Shown piece by piece: positions 1 through 7,883 of a DNA stretch of 40,475 bases. The translations under genes were made by a program, and so were the position numbers. The first letter of the stretch is position 1. Each line of letters begins with the position of its first letter. Source of the DNA: a bacterium. GTDB taxonomy: Bacteria > Chloroflexota > Dormibacteria > Aeolococcales > Bog-877. The notes below the pieces were generated by a model. The model was not told where the DNA came from. It searched no databases and saw nothing but the letters and a program-made list of their open reading frames with translations. The stretch covers positions 1-40,475 of the forward strand of contig JAKATL010000022.1 of the NCBI GenBank assembly GCA_021827985.1. The letters are read 5' to 3'.

Positions 1-108
1 GCTCCACGCTCATTTCCCTCCTCCTGCCTCCCGCGCACCCCCGTCAGCCCATACCGTCTGCCCCATCCGGGGCTCCAGACACTGCCAGCACCGCCTGCTG
101 ATGGTTCG

Positions 109-1338
109 TTGCAATATCAGGGTCAGATCTTTATGAGCTTGCTATGGGGTTCAGGCCAAGTGAGTGAACTCGACCTCGACCAAAAGCTCGAAATGCGGCG
201 CGCATTTTGGGCACTAGGGTCAAGTACTCGTATTGACGTCAAGTTGAGCGCACTCGTTTCGGGCCCGAAGGGAAGAACGAGGATCACTCCAGAGGAGTGG
301 ACCGACTTGGACGTCCTGGGCGTCCAGTATGTGCCGACTGCTGGCCTCGTGTACTCCGTTGCCGACTGCAAGACGACCAAAGGCCGTGCCACAGAGCGGG
401 TATTTTGGCTTCGTGGTGTGTCTGACCTTTTCGGGGCCCGAGCCGCCTACATGACTAAGGATTCCGATCTCCCAGCATCGACGAGACAGCTGGCGCGCCG
501 CCTCGACATTTCGTCGATGGATCGCCGAGACCGGACCGAGTTTGTCAGTCAGGCGGGAGAGCTGTCATTGCCGGCGACCGGCCGCTTTTTTGAAGTTGCC
601 ACGCTCAGGAATTGGGATCAGCTCATTTCTGCCGCTCCGAGAGGTACAGCTCGGCTCCAGAGGTATCGACGCGCCGTCTATTGGGTCATGCCTAAGCACC
701 GCAATCTCATTCAACTGCCAGCCTACCTGGCGGAGGCCAATAGACACTTTCTCGTTAGTCAGCTGTGGGCACAGGCTTTGTTGGTGGACTTGGCGTGGCT
801 CTACCTCCTGACCACCTTGAATGCTCTTGACGAAGTGACCCGGCTGCACCTGGGCGACTCGTCGGGGGCTCTTCGCCAAGTCATTGTCGGTGGTGAACCG
901 GAGATGCGGGAGAAGGAGGCTCTGCGAGACAGAATTCGAGATCTCTTAGAGTTCGCTGAGCCTGATGTGTCGAAGCGGCCCCTCGAGCAAGATATCGTAC
1001 CTGCGTACTTTTCCGACCTGAGTGATCTGATAGCGCGAGCCATGCGACGACGGACGTATGCAACAGAAGCGTTGCGTGTTCTCGAATTCACAGGGACTGA
1101 GACGATCGCTGGAAGAGGCGCCAGCTGGGCTGCGGCCTTTCCCGCAGCGGACCCGCTGGCTCCCAAACTAGCTTCCGATGTCGTTAGGTTTCTGTGTCGG
1201 GCAGCGAAGTTGGATGTTAGGTTCGTCGACGCCTTTGATGCCGCGGTTGCCGGAGTCGGCGACCTCGGCCACCGTGCGCAGGACGCGCCATTGCCTCGGA
1301 GTCGACTTGATCTCTTCGACTCGGCAGACGACGCTTAG
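109..1338 (+). CDS. Orphan protein with a possible PD-(D/E)XK nuclease core
   Basis: I do not recognise the family. The frame is open to the left edge of the window, so the true start may lie outside; TTG at 109 and ATG at 133 are the candidates inside, and neither has a clear ribosome site. Residues 60-92 (counted from the TTG) look like a PD-(D/E)XK nuclease core: Asp68 in LDVLG at the end of a probable beta strand, then a hydrophobic strand leading to Asp86-Cys-Lys88 in VADCKTTKG, which would be the (D/E)-x-K pair. The remaining 300 residues look helical, with no signal peptide and no membrane span. There is no partner gene; the next intact feature is an insertion sequence. Codon use is visibly less GC-biased than in the acyl-CoA genes, which suggests separate acquisition. 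A nuclease assignment rests on two short motifs only. Confidence 0.6.
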   Translation: MQYQGQIFMSLLWGSGQVSELDLDQKLEMRRAFWALGSSTRIDVKLSALVSGPKGRTRITPEEWTDLDVLGVQYVPTAGLVYSVADCKTTKGRATERVFWLRGVSDLFGARAAYMTKDSDLPASTRQLARRLDISSMDRRDRTEFVSQAGELSLPATGRFFEVATLRNWDQLISAAPRGTARLQRYRRAVYWVMPKHRNLIQLPAYLAEANRHFLVSQLWAQALLVDLAWLYLLTTLNALDEVTRLHLGDSSGALRQVIVGGEPEMREKEALRDRIRDLLEFAEPDVSKRPLEQDIVPAYFSDLSDLIARAMRRRTYATEALRVLEFTGTETIAGRGASWAAAFPAADPLAPKLASDVVRFLCRAAKLDVRFVDAFDAAVAGVGDLGHRAQDAPLPRSRLDLFDSADDA

Positions 1339-1555
1339 TAGTCCCCGACATAAGGTCGTCAGGGGTCACGCTGCCAGTGCTTGGAGGTGACGCTCGAACT
1401 CAGCACGGGCGAAGCGCCAGGCGAAGGGGCGGGCCTGAGCGCGTGAGCGTGCTTCGAAGGCGGGGCGGCGGCGTTCCGGTTCGGAGAGGTCGTGGGCCGC
1501 AGCGTGGGCGAGCACCTTGCGCTGGATGATCCCAAAGTAAATTGCCTGCCGGTTA

Positions 1556-3114
1556 GTAACTGCTCACAGCCGTCGCTGGTCAGAGGGCGGCGAGGGTTGT
1601 GAAGTAGCCGTTGGGGTTGGTTCGCCAGGCGGTGGCACATACTGAGAAGACGGTCGCAAGAGCGCGGGCACCAGGCTCTGACTTGCTGCCATAGGATCGC
1701 TTGCGTTTGAGCACCAGCTGGCGGAGGTCACGTTCCACCCGGTTGTTGTCCGCCGGAGTATCTGCCTTGAGGCAGGTGAACAACTTGGCCGGTCCAGCAC
1801 GGGCAATCTGGGCCTTGAGCCGGGCCAGCTTGGCCGGCTGACCAGCCGGAGGAACGGGGCTGGCGCACAGCGCTTGCAGCTTGGTCCACAGCTCGTCCTG
1901 GTTGAGCTCTCGCACCACCGGATTGACCGGCTGCGCCAGATACCGCTTCAGGTCCTGATAGATGCCGGAGAAGCCCGCATACCATTCGGTCACAAACGGC
2001 AACTGGCTCAGGGGCAGATTGGCGTTGTAGCGCAGATCCCGGCCAGCCCGGTAGAGGTGCGCCCAGCACAACTGCTGCTCTCCCGGCAGGGAACGGTAAG
2101 GCGCATAGTCATCCGAGATCCGCACCCCGGTGAAGGTCTCCCCCAGCAGCTCTTGGGCATGCCGTCCCTCGCGGCTGCTTGCCAAGGCGAAGTAGACCTT
2201 GGGGCTACGGGCGTCACTCATCGCCCAGGCATAGCCCTTGCCGCCTTGATCCTGGATTGGCCAGGGGGTCTCATCCAGATGCACCACCGGCGACGCCTGA
2301 ATGTCAGCTTTCAGCTGTTGGGCGGCCTCAGCCCAGTCGCGCTGCTTGCCTTTGAGAATGGCCGCGATTTCGCCATCACTCACCTGCATCCGGTACAGAC
2401 TGAGCAGCAGCCCGCGCACCCCCGCATAGCTCATCCCCAGCACGCCGACCAGATGGGACACCAGCAGGCGCACATTCGGGCCTACGGTCACCTCTTGCCC
2501 ACCCAGGTCCATGCCGCTGCTGGGTTTCCCGCACTGTGCGCACATCCCCTGTTCCACCCGGTACTTGGTCACCAGCTTGGCGATGTAGTCCGCAGTCAGA
2601 TCCGGCAGCGGAATGTCCTCGACATAGCGATCATGCACGGTGACGTCAACCAGGGTGCCCCCGCAGGCACAGCCGCTCACGGAACGCTCCACCGTATAGG
2701 TCACCGCCTCGTCGGGAGGCACGGCCCGCCGGTAGCTCTCATGGCCGCGTGGCCTAGCCGTGTGAGTTGAGCCGCCACCTCCCGACGGTCCGGGTGGCGG
2801 TGGCGCTTTCCGCTTCTTCTTCCCAAAGACCATGCTCTCCAGCTCGGCGATTCGAATAGCCTGCGTCTGATTGCTCTTCTGCAGTTCCTCAAGCAGCTGG
2901 GCTTGCAGCTCAATCTGCGTTTGCTGATCGAAAACGAGCGGGCGAAGAAGCAGAATCTCTTCGTGAGCGCCAGCCAAAGTGGCAGGCAGGTCCTTGCGCA
3001 ACTGCGTCGATGACTTTTGCAAAACGTGGAGTGTGATGGAGTGCAGCGACCAGATCTCTCACGTCAGGCTATCGGGGGTTCCAGCCCCTTGTCAAGGAGG
3101 CTGTGAGCAGTTAC
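1556..3114 (-). mobile_element. Complete IS66-family insertion sequence (tnpC-only type)
   Basis: The ends are a 16-bp perfect inverted repeat, GTAACTGCTCACAGCC at 1556-1571 and its complement at 3099-3114. It starts with GTAA, as IS66-family ends do. The element is flanked by an 8-bp direct repeat, GCCGGTTA at 1548-1555 and 3115-3122, the duplication length typical of the family. It is 1559 bp long and carries only the large transposase gene; no small tnpA or tnpB reading frames are present, as in the ISBst12-like subgroup. Intact ends, an exact target duplication and a full-length transposase argue for a fairly recent insertion. Confidence 0.93.
1580..3022 (-). CDS. tnpC: IS66-family DDE transposase
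   Basis: A 480-residue transposase that would cut and join the ends of the surrounding element. A leucine-rich coiled-coil N-terminus (about residues 15-70, ending in the IAELESMVFGKKK motif common to this family) is followed by a Pro/Gly-rich linker. A zinc-binding segment has CACGG and MCAQCGK cysteine pairs. The DDE core shows Asp in VVHLDETPW, Asp in VRISDDYAPY with the following CWAHLYRAGRD, and Glu in ADNNRVERDLRQ. It closes with the usual SYGSKSEPGA segment. The start chosen is TTG at 3022, which gives a normal N-terminus. Length and motifs look intact, so it is probably active. Confidence 0.93.
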   Translation of the reverse strand: MQKSSTQLRKDLPATLAGAHEEILLLRPLVFDQQTQIELQAQLLEELQKSNQTQAIRIAELESMVFGKKKRKAPPPPGPSGGGGSTHTARPRGHESYRRAVPPDEAVTYTVERSVSGCACGGTLVDVTVHDRYVEDIPLPDLTADYIAKLVTKYRVEQGMCAQCGKPSSGMDLGGQEVTVGPNVRLLVSHLVGVLGMSYAGVRGLLLSLYRMQVSDGEIAAILKGKQRDWAEAAQQLKADIQASPVVHLDETPWPIQDQGGKGYAWAMSDARSPKVYFALASSREGRHAQELLGETFTGVRISDDYAPYRSLPGEQQLCWAHLYRAGRDLRYNANLPLSQLPFVTEWYAGFSGIYQDLKRYLAQPVNPVVRELNQDELWTKLQALCASPVPPAGQPAKLARLKAQIARAGPAKLFTCLKADTPADNNRVERDLRQLVLKRKRSYGSKSEPGARALATVFSVCATAWRTNPNGYFTTLAAL

Positions 3115-3512
3115 GCCGGTTAAGCCAGGAGGCGTGAACCGGTATGTGCACCAGGAAGAGGTTGGGATACTGCTTCTGCAGCCTGTCGATAGGCTTCTAG
3201 CCCCGATGGGATGAGCCGTTGTCAACGGTCCAGAATACGTGCTCTCGACTCGGCCCAACTGCCCCGCCCGCCCCGCCCGTGGCAGCTCCACCCGGTGGCG
3301 ACGGGCCCGAAATTCCCTGCCGTACGGGGTGACTACGGCTCATAACCCGAAGGTGTTTGTCCGGCCGCGCACCAGAGAGACCCAGGGCGACGCGCTTGTT
3401 GACGTACGTGGCAACGCCCCGGGTGATGCGCCTGCACCCACGCGGTTTAGCGGGATATGCTGACCCAGTGCCATACAGAGTCCTTGCGCCCACAACCGCG
3501 CCGCGGCTGACC

Positions 3513-3684
3513 ATGTCCGTGGCAGATGCGGTGGTGGCCCTCGGGATTCCACGCTCCTGCGCATACGCCGCCATCGCCCGCGGCGCTATCCCCCTGCATT
3601 CGCTTCGGCCAGCACATCGTCGTGCCCCGAGCCTCCGTTGATCGCCTCCTGGACGAGAGCCGCCGGGTGCCAGACAAGCCCTGA
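3513..3684 (+). pseudogene. Excisionase/MerR-type helix-turn-helix protein, frameshifted
   Basis: The frame from 3513 reads MSVADAVVALGIPRSCAYA and then ARGAIPLHSL. If the single C near 3606 is skipped, the next frame continues GQHIVVPRASVDRLLDES to a TGA at 3682-3684. The joined product is the standard small excisionase-like fold: a helix-turn-helix, then a wing with IP...LG..I.VPR, then a helix RLL. One extra base in otherwise well-kept codons explains the break. Such proteins control excision or transcription in integrative elements, so this is probably a leftover of one. The start could be further upstream in the same frame, which is open to 3357. No integrase is found next to it. Confidence 0.62.
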
Positions 3685-3781
3685 CCGGAGACCCTGGACG
3701 CCATCCGCCGGCGCGCCCGGAGGCGGCTACGGCAGGTCAGCTACCACCGCTCCGTGTCCCAACGTCAATCATCGACACGCC

Positions 3782-3818
3782 CCCACCTGCCGCAACTGAT
3801 CCGGGACGGCGGGTGGGG
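3782..3818 (+). repeat. 37-bp direct repeat, left copy
   Basis: This 37-bp sequence matches 38685-38721 at 34 of 37 positions, and its last 28 bp match at 27 of 28 (core TGATCCGGGACGGCGGGT). Both copies have the same orientation and are about 34.9 kb apart, one on each side of the acyl-CoA cluster. The left copy runs straight into the 22-bp tandem repeat. It could be the edge of an IS21-like element or of a larger island. Confidence 0.75.
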
Positions 3819-3858
3819 AAGTGAGGGCGGGTCACTGGGGAAGTGAGGGCGGGTCACT
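3815..3858 (+). repeat. Two perfect 22-bp tandem repeats
   Basis: Two identical adjoining copies of a 22-bp unit (GGGGAAGTGAGGGCGGGTCA followed by CT) occupy 3815-3836 and 3837-3858, and the next two bases begin a third copy. The preceding 37-bp repeat ends in a related GGACGGCGGGTGGGG. Tandem G-rich units of about this length occur at the ends of IS21-like elements in actinobacteria, where transposase binds; that comparison is from memory. No istA or istB gene is present here, so this would be a solitary end. Confidence 0.8.
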
Positions 3859-4078
3859 GGGCACCCGAGGTTAAGGTGCGGACCAGCTGAGTCGCCAGCC
3901 GCTGCCACCAGACATGGGCAGGGGGAAGGGTCATCGCGTCCATCACATTCCGCGATGCGCTTCGGGCTGTCGTGAGGGGCCAGCGGGTCGGAGGTATGTC
4001 CACCTCCCCGCCCTGAATGAGATGGCCCAGGGGTTCTCACAGGGTCTTGAGTAACCACCAGCTTCAGGCCGAGGACGG
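3859..4078. other. Intergenic stretch with no gene recognised
   Basis: The gene-poor stretch runs from 3685, after the broken helix-turn-helix gene, to 4078, the end of operon 1. Its left half holds the repeats listed separately. From 3859 I see no coding frame with family features. A 7-bp stem with a 12-base loop (CATCGCG at 3932-3938 with CGCGATG at 3951-3957) has no T run after it on either strand, so I do not call it a terminator. Confidence 0.5.
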
Positions 4079-6250
4079 TCAGGCCAGACTGGCTGACGTA
4101 TCGCCGCTGGGCGCGAGCTGGACCAGGGCGTCGACCACGACGGCCCCGCGCTCTCCAACTATGACCGGGTTGAGGTCGAGTTCGGCGAGAAGTGGGTGGA
4201 GTTCGACTACCATCTCCGAGACCCTGGCCACTAGGTCACAGACAGCAGACCGGTCCCGGGGGGGCCCGCCGCGAACGCTCCCAAGGAGGGAACGCCCGCG
4301 GAGTCGGTCCACGAGCTCCCCAGCCTGCTCCGCTGTGACCGGGGCCCTCGCCACGGCGACATCACTTAGGACCTCGGCCAGGAAGCCGCCGATCCCGACC
4401 AGGACCACCGGGCCGAAGCACGGGTCGGCGCGGGCTCCCACGATCAACTCCAGTCCCTCCGCGACGAACCTCTGCAACAGAACTCGGGGCTGACCAGCTC
4501 CCAGCCTGCGGGCTCTGGCCAGCAGTTCCGCCGTAGCCACCACCACCTCGTCCTCGCTCCGCAGGTTGAGCCGCACCCCACCGACCTCAGTCTTGTGGGC
4601 AACCTCGGCGCTGAGGATCTTCACCACCACCGGGAAGCCCAACGCCCTCGCCACGGCCACGCCCTCCTCGGCGGTCGCTGCGGCCCCCTCCTCCACCACC
4701 GGTAGTCGGTACAGGTTGAGAAGGCGCTTGGCCTCCTGCTCGTTCAGGCGGCGCTCTGGGCGGTCCATGGCAGGCCTCAAGAGCAGCTTCCCAAGCCGGC
4801 GCCGTTCTGGGTCGGATGGTGATTGGGAGAAAGGAAGCCCATCCGTTCGACGCTGGCACCACTGGAAGAGCGCTGAGATCGCGCGCACCGCCCTACCAGG
4901 GTCGGAGAAGCAGGCGATGCGGCTGCCGTCGAGCTTGCGCCGGGCGCGGCCGGAGCCGCCCACCCAGGTGACCACCACGGGCTTCGTGGTGCGCTCCTGG
5001 GCCCGAATGAGTGCGGCCACCAGCTGGTCTTCCAGCAGCGCGACGTTACCCAGGACCACCGCGATAACGTCAGTTTCGGGGTGCTCTGCACACCGCTCCA
5101 AGACCCTTTCCAGCAACTCTGGTTGCGCCACCAAGGTGGCGGTGACGTCAATTGGGTTACGAGCGGAGCCGTAATTGGGGATCTGTCCCGCAATTCGATC
5201 CTGCCATTCCTGGGCCCACTCCGGGGTGGTCAGGCCCGCCTCGTGGCAAAGGTCAGCCACCAGCACCCCGGCCCCACCTGAGATCGTCACGACGGTCACC
5301 CTCGGCCCGGCGACTCGCCGCCCCGTGGCGAAGATCTGGCCCAGGTCCAAGAGCTCCTCCATGCCCCGAGCGCGAGCTATTCCCAGCTGACGGAATACTC
5401 CGTCGAATACCGCATCCTCCCCGGCTAGGCTTCCGGTGTGAGAGGAGGCGGCCCTAGCACCTGCCGCCGTGGAGCCCACCTTGACCAAGGCGATCGGCTT
5501 GTCCAGTTCCAAGGCTCGGAGCCCAGCCTCGATGAGCCGTTCCCCATCCCGCATCCCCTCCAGATAGCCGATCACCGAGCCGACCCGCTCGTCCTCGAGA
5601 ACGGTCCTAATGACCTCGGCGGCAGTCACGTCGGCTTCGTTGCCGGTGTTGACCAGATAGGCCAGACCCAAACCCAGCGACTGAGCGACTGCGAAGATCA
5701 TGGATCCAAAGGCTCCACTCTGGGTAACGAACGCCACCGGGCCGGGGACCAGCTCAAGCTGGTCGAGCGCAGTTGTGAAGGTAGCGGTCATCCCCGACCA
5801 GAGGTTCACTACCCCGAGGCAGTTGGGGCCCAGCATCCGGGTCCCGGCGGCGGCCACGCACAGCTCTGCCTGGAGCTCATCCCCCTCAGGCCCGACCTCG
5901 GCGAAGCCGGAGGAAAAGACCATCACCGCTCCCACTCCCCGCTCCCGGCACCTCCGGACCGCCTCCGGGCACCGCTCCGCCGGCAGGACCACGATGGCGC
6001 AATCGATCTCGCCTGGGACTGAGTCGAGGTCAGGGTAGGCGGGAAGTCCCTGGACCGTGTCACGGTTCGGGTTGACCGGGAACACCTCACCCCGGAAGCC
6101 ATAACGCTGACCGTACTCATGTAGGTAGGCCAGGATCCGCCCAGAGATCTTCTTGGGGTCGTGGGAAGCGCCGACTATCGCCACTGATCGGGGATTCAGC
6201 AGTGCCCGCAGACTCTTTGCAGCTCTGCCCGAGTCCTCACCGATGCTCAC
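4079..6250 (-). CDS. NDP-forming acyl-CoA synthetase (ACD type), copy 1
   Basis: A 723-residue fused acyl-CoA synthetase of the acetate-CoA ligase (ADP-forming) superfamily. It makes or consumes acyl-CoA through an acyl-phosphate and a phospho-histidine. Residues 15-115 are the CoA-binding Rossmann domain (SVAIVGAS). Residues 120-300 are the succinyl-CoA-ligase-like domain with GPNCLG and the likely phosphorylated His271 in ASSHTGSLAG. From about residue 495 there is an ATP-grasp domain with KILSAEVAHKTEVGGV. GTG at 6250 overlaps the stop of the MaoC gene by 4 bases, so the two are probably translationally coupled. It is the last gene of operon 1. The substrate is unknown; the catabolic context suggests a pathway acid or a released short acid. 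Confidence 0.9.
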   Translation of the reverse strand: MSIGEDSGRAAKSLRALLNPRSVAIVGASHDPKKISGRILAYLHEYGQRYGFRGEVFPVNPNRDTVQGLPAYPDLDSVPGEIDCAIVVLPAERCPEAVRRCRERGVGAVMVFSSGFAEVGPEGDELQAELCVAAAGTRMLGPNCLGVVNLWSGMTATFTTALDQLELVPGPVAFVTQSGAFGSMIFAVAQSLGLGLAYLVNTGNEADVTAAEVIRTVLEDERVGSVIGYLEGMRDGERLIEAGLRALELDKPIALVKVGSTAAGARAASSHTGSLAGEDAVFDGVFRQLGIARARGMEELLDLGQIFATGRRVAGPRVTVVTISGGAGVLVADLCHEAGLTTPEWAQEWQDRIAGQIPNYGSARNPIDVTATLVAQPELLERVLERCAEHPETDVIAVVLGNVALLEDQLVAALIRAQERTTKPVVVTWVGGSGRARRKLDGSRIACFSDPGRAVRAISALFQWCQRRTDGLPFSQSPSDPERRRLGKLLLRPAMDRPERRLNEQEAKRLLNLYRLPVVEEGAAATAEEGVAVARALGFPVVVKILSAEVAHKTEVGGVRLNLRSEDEVVVATAELLARARRLGAGQPRVLLQRFVAEGLELIVGARADPCFGPVVLVGIGGFLAEVLSDVAVARAPVTAEQAGELVDRLRGRSLLGSVRGGPPRDRSAVCDLVARVSEMVVELHPLLAELDLNPVIVGERGAVVVDALVQLAPSGDTSASLA

Positions 6251-6714
6251 TCGGACCCCTCTTGGGTGCCGTAGTTGCGGGCCTTGACCATGAGGTTCAT
6301 GGTCCCCTCCTGGACCACCTCGTCCCGCTGGTTAAGTAGCTGGAAGTGGCGCTGCACCACCCCGCGGTCTCCCCGGCTGGTCATCCGGATCCCGGTTACG
6401 GTCATGCGCATCCGCAAGGTGTCCCCGAAGAACATCGGTGCCTTGAAGCGCCAGTCCTCGATACCGAGGGCGGCCAGGGCGGTGCCGTCGAACACGCCCA
6501 TCCGGTGCATCAGACCGGCCACAATGGACAGTCCCAGAAGCCCTGGTACGATCCTCGTCCCGTAGGGAGTGGTCTTGGCGAACTCCTCATCTGTGTGAAG
6601 TGGGTTGGAGTCCCCGCTGAGGCCAACGAACAGGACCACGTCGGTCTCGGTGACCGTTCGCCCCCCGCTCTCGAACACCTCGCCCTTGTGCAGGTCGTCT
6701 ATGTAAAGCGGCAA
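6247..6714 (-). CDS. MaoC-family (R)-enoyl-CoA hydratase
   Basis: A 155-residue single-hotdog protein of the MaoC/R-hydratase family, expected to add water to a trans-2-enoyl-CoA in the cytoplasm. The catalytic signature GDSNPLHTDEEFA is present with Asp35 and His40, and RFKAPMFFGDTL follows as the usual substrate-tunnel strand. The TTG start at 6714 is preceded by GGAGGAACAG, a good ribosome site, which decides the start. It lies 29 bp after the thiolase-fold gene and overlaps the next gene by 4 bases. Beside the thiolase-fold and DUF35 genes it could supply the hydroxyacyl-CoA that they cleave, as ChsH1/ChsH2 do for Ltp2 in steroid side-chain degradation; that role is inferred. Confidence 0.88.
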   Translation of the reverse strand: MPLYIDDLHKGEVFESGGRTVTETDVVLFVGLSGDSNPLHTDEEFAKTTPYGTRIVPGLLGLSIVAGLMHRMGVFDGTALAALGIEDWRFKAPMFFGDTLRMRMTVTGIRMTSRGDRGVVQRHFQLLNQRDEVVQEGTMNLMVKARNYGTQEGSE

Positions 6715-6743
6715 CTGTTCCTCCTTCCCTTGGTTGGCAACGC

Positions 6744-7883
6744 CTAAGGCCGGCCCAGAACCGCGGTTGCATGGCTGGAGAGCACCGCACCGCAGCCATG
6801 GACCAGAGCATGCTGGGCACCTTCTACCTGCCGTTCCCCGGCCTCGTGGCGAAGTTGACGCACCGCCTCAACCACCAAGAAGGCGCCGAACATCCCCGGG
6901 TGGGTGTAGGAGAGCCCGCCGCCCATCGGGTTGACCGGGAGGGCGCCGCCGGGAGCTATTCGGCCACCAGAGACGAAGGGGCCACCCTCGCCCTTGGCGC
7001 AGAAGCCGAGGTCTTCCAGGAAGAGCGGGACGTTGATCGTGAAGGAGTCGTACAGGGTGACCAGGTCAATGTCGGCGGGGGTTAGGTCGGCTTCGCTGAG
7101 CGCCCTCGGCCCCGTTATGCGGGCGGCGGTCGACGTCAGATCATGCATCTCTGAGATGTCGCGGTGCTCATGAGCCTCGGCCACTCCCAACACGGAGATC
7201 GGCAACTGACGGAGGTCCTTGGCCCGGTCCGCCTTCGTCACCACGAAGGCGGCGCCGCCGTCGGTTACAAGACAGCAGTCCACGGCCCGCAACGGGGACG
7301 AGACAACCGGTGACGCCATCGCCTGCTCCAGGCTCAGCGGTCTGCCGTAGGTGAAGGCTTTGGGGTTGAGCTGGGCCCACTGCCGCGAGGCCACCGCCAC
7401 CTCAGCCAGCTGCTTCAGGGTGGTCCCGAACTGATGCATGTGCCGGGCCGCCGCCAGAGCGTAGCCCGAGATGGGGTAGCGATACCCCAGAGGCAGCTCG
7501 AACGAGGACTGCTCGCTCCGAGAGACCAGCTTGCCTCCGTCTGAGCGCTGAGTGGAGCCGTAGGTTATGAGGGCGACCTCGCAGAGCCCCGCGCTGATGG
7601 CGGCGGCCGCGTGACCCAGGTAGGCGACGAAGCTGCTGCCCCCCAAACTGGTGGAGTCCGAATAGCTCGGTGTCACCCCCATCTGCTCCGTGAGGTTCAT
7701 GGTGGGAAGGAAGTGGTAGGAGCTGGTGCTGAAGAGTCCGTCAACGTCTCGTGGCGAGAGCCCGGCGTCATCCAGAGCCGCAAGCGCCGCCTCGGTCATG
7801 AGCTCTTCAGCGCTCGCCCCGGGCACCTCTCCCAGCCGCGACTCCGCCACCCCCGCGATCGCAATCCCTGAGGGGAACCTCAT
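6744..7883 (-). CDS. Thiolase-fold (SCP-x/Ltp2-like) protein without the Cys nucleophile
   Basis: A 379-residue member of the non-decarboxylating thiolase superfamily, in the lipid-transfer/SCP-x branch. The position that normally holds the nucleophilic Cys reads STSLGGSSFVAYLG (residues 77-90), with Ser and no Cys. The usual CFTI region is LYDSFTIN (Tyr278), and the GHP region is GLSYTHPGMFG (Tyr326, His328). Loss of Cys plus tyrosines at these two sites recalls the Ltp2-type retro-aldolases, which need a DUF35 partner. The gene upstream is exactly such a DUF35 protein, overlapping by 4 bases (ATGA at 7880-7883). The likely role is C-C cleavage of a beta-hydroxyacyl-CoA bearing a bulky group; a scaffold or degenerate thiolase role is the alternative. 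Confidence 0.85.
   Translation of the reverse strand: MRFPSGIAIAGVAESRLGEVPGASAEELMTEAALAALDDAGLSPRDVDGLFSTSSYHFLPTMNLTEQMGVTPSYSDSTSLGGSSFVAYLGHAAAAISAGLCEVALITYGSTQRSDGGKLVSRSEQSSFELPLGYRYPISGYALAAARHMHQFGTTLKQLAEVAVASRQWAQLNPKAFTYGRPLSLEQAMASPVVSSPLRAVDCCLVTDGGAAFVVTKADRAKDLRQLPISVLGVAEAHEHRDISEMHDLTSTAARITGPRALSEADLTPADIDLVTLYDSFTINVPLFLEDLGFCAKGEGGPFVSGGRIAPGGALPVNPMGGGLSYTHPGMFGAFLVVEAVRQLRHEAGERQVEGAQHALVHGCGAVLSSHATAVLGRP

Larger units (their letters stand above)
1366..3260 (-). pseudogene. IS630-type transposase remnant, split by the IS66 element
   Basis: Read on the minus strand from about 3260, the sequence gives VFWTVDNGSSHRG, a TAG stop (3197-3199), then PNLFLVHIPVHASWLN up to the IS66 insertion. 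If the IS66 element and one copy of its 8-bp duplication are removed, the same frame continues at 1547 with RQAIYFGIIQRKVLAH and runs to PFAWRFARAEFERHL and a stop at 1366-1368. This is the usual order at the C-terminus of IS630-type DDE transposases (DNGSSHRG, then HASWLN..IYF..IQRKVL, then PF.W.F.R). The catalytic core upstream of about 3260 is not recognisable in any one frame. The gene was therefore already dead, or died separately, through the amber codon and loss of its 5' part. The C-terminal call is firm; the 5' boundary is not. Confidence 0.8.

Noticed and set aside
1874..2770. Plus-strand open frame of 298 codons inside the IS66 element
   Set aside because: It is antisense to the transposase, whose DDE motifs are clear; no independent evidence for coding.
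3782..3860. Tandem repeats as the start of a CRISPR array
   Set aside because: The units adjoin without spacers and no cas genes are present.
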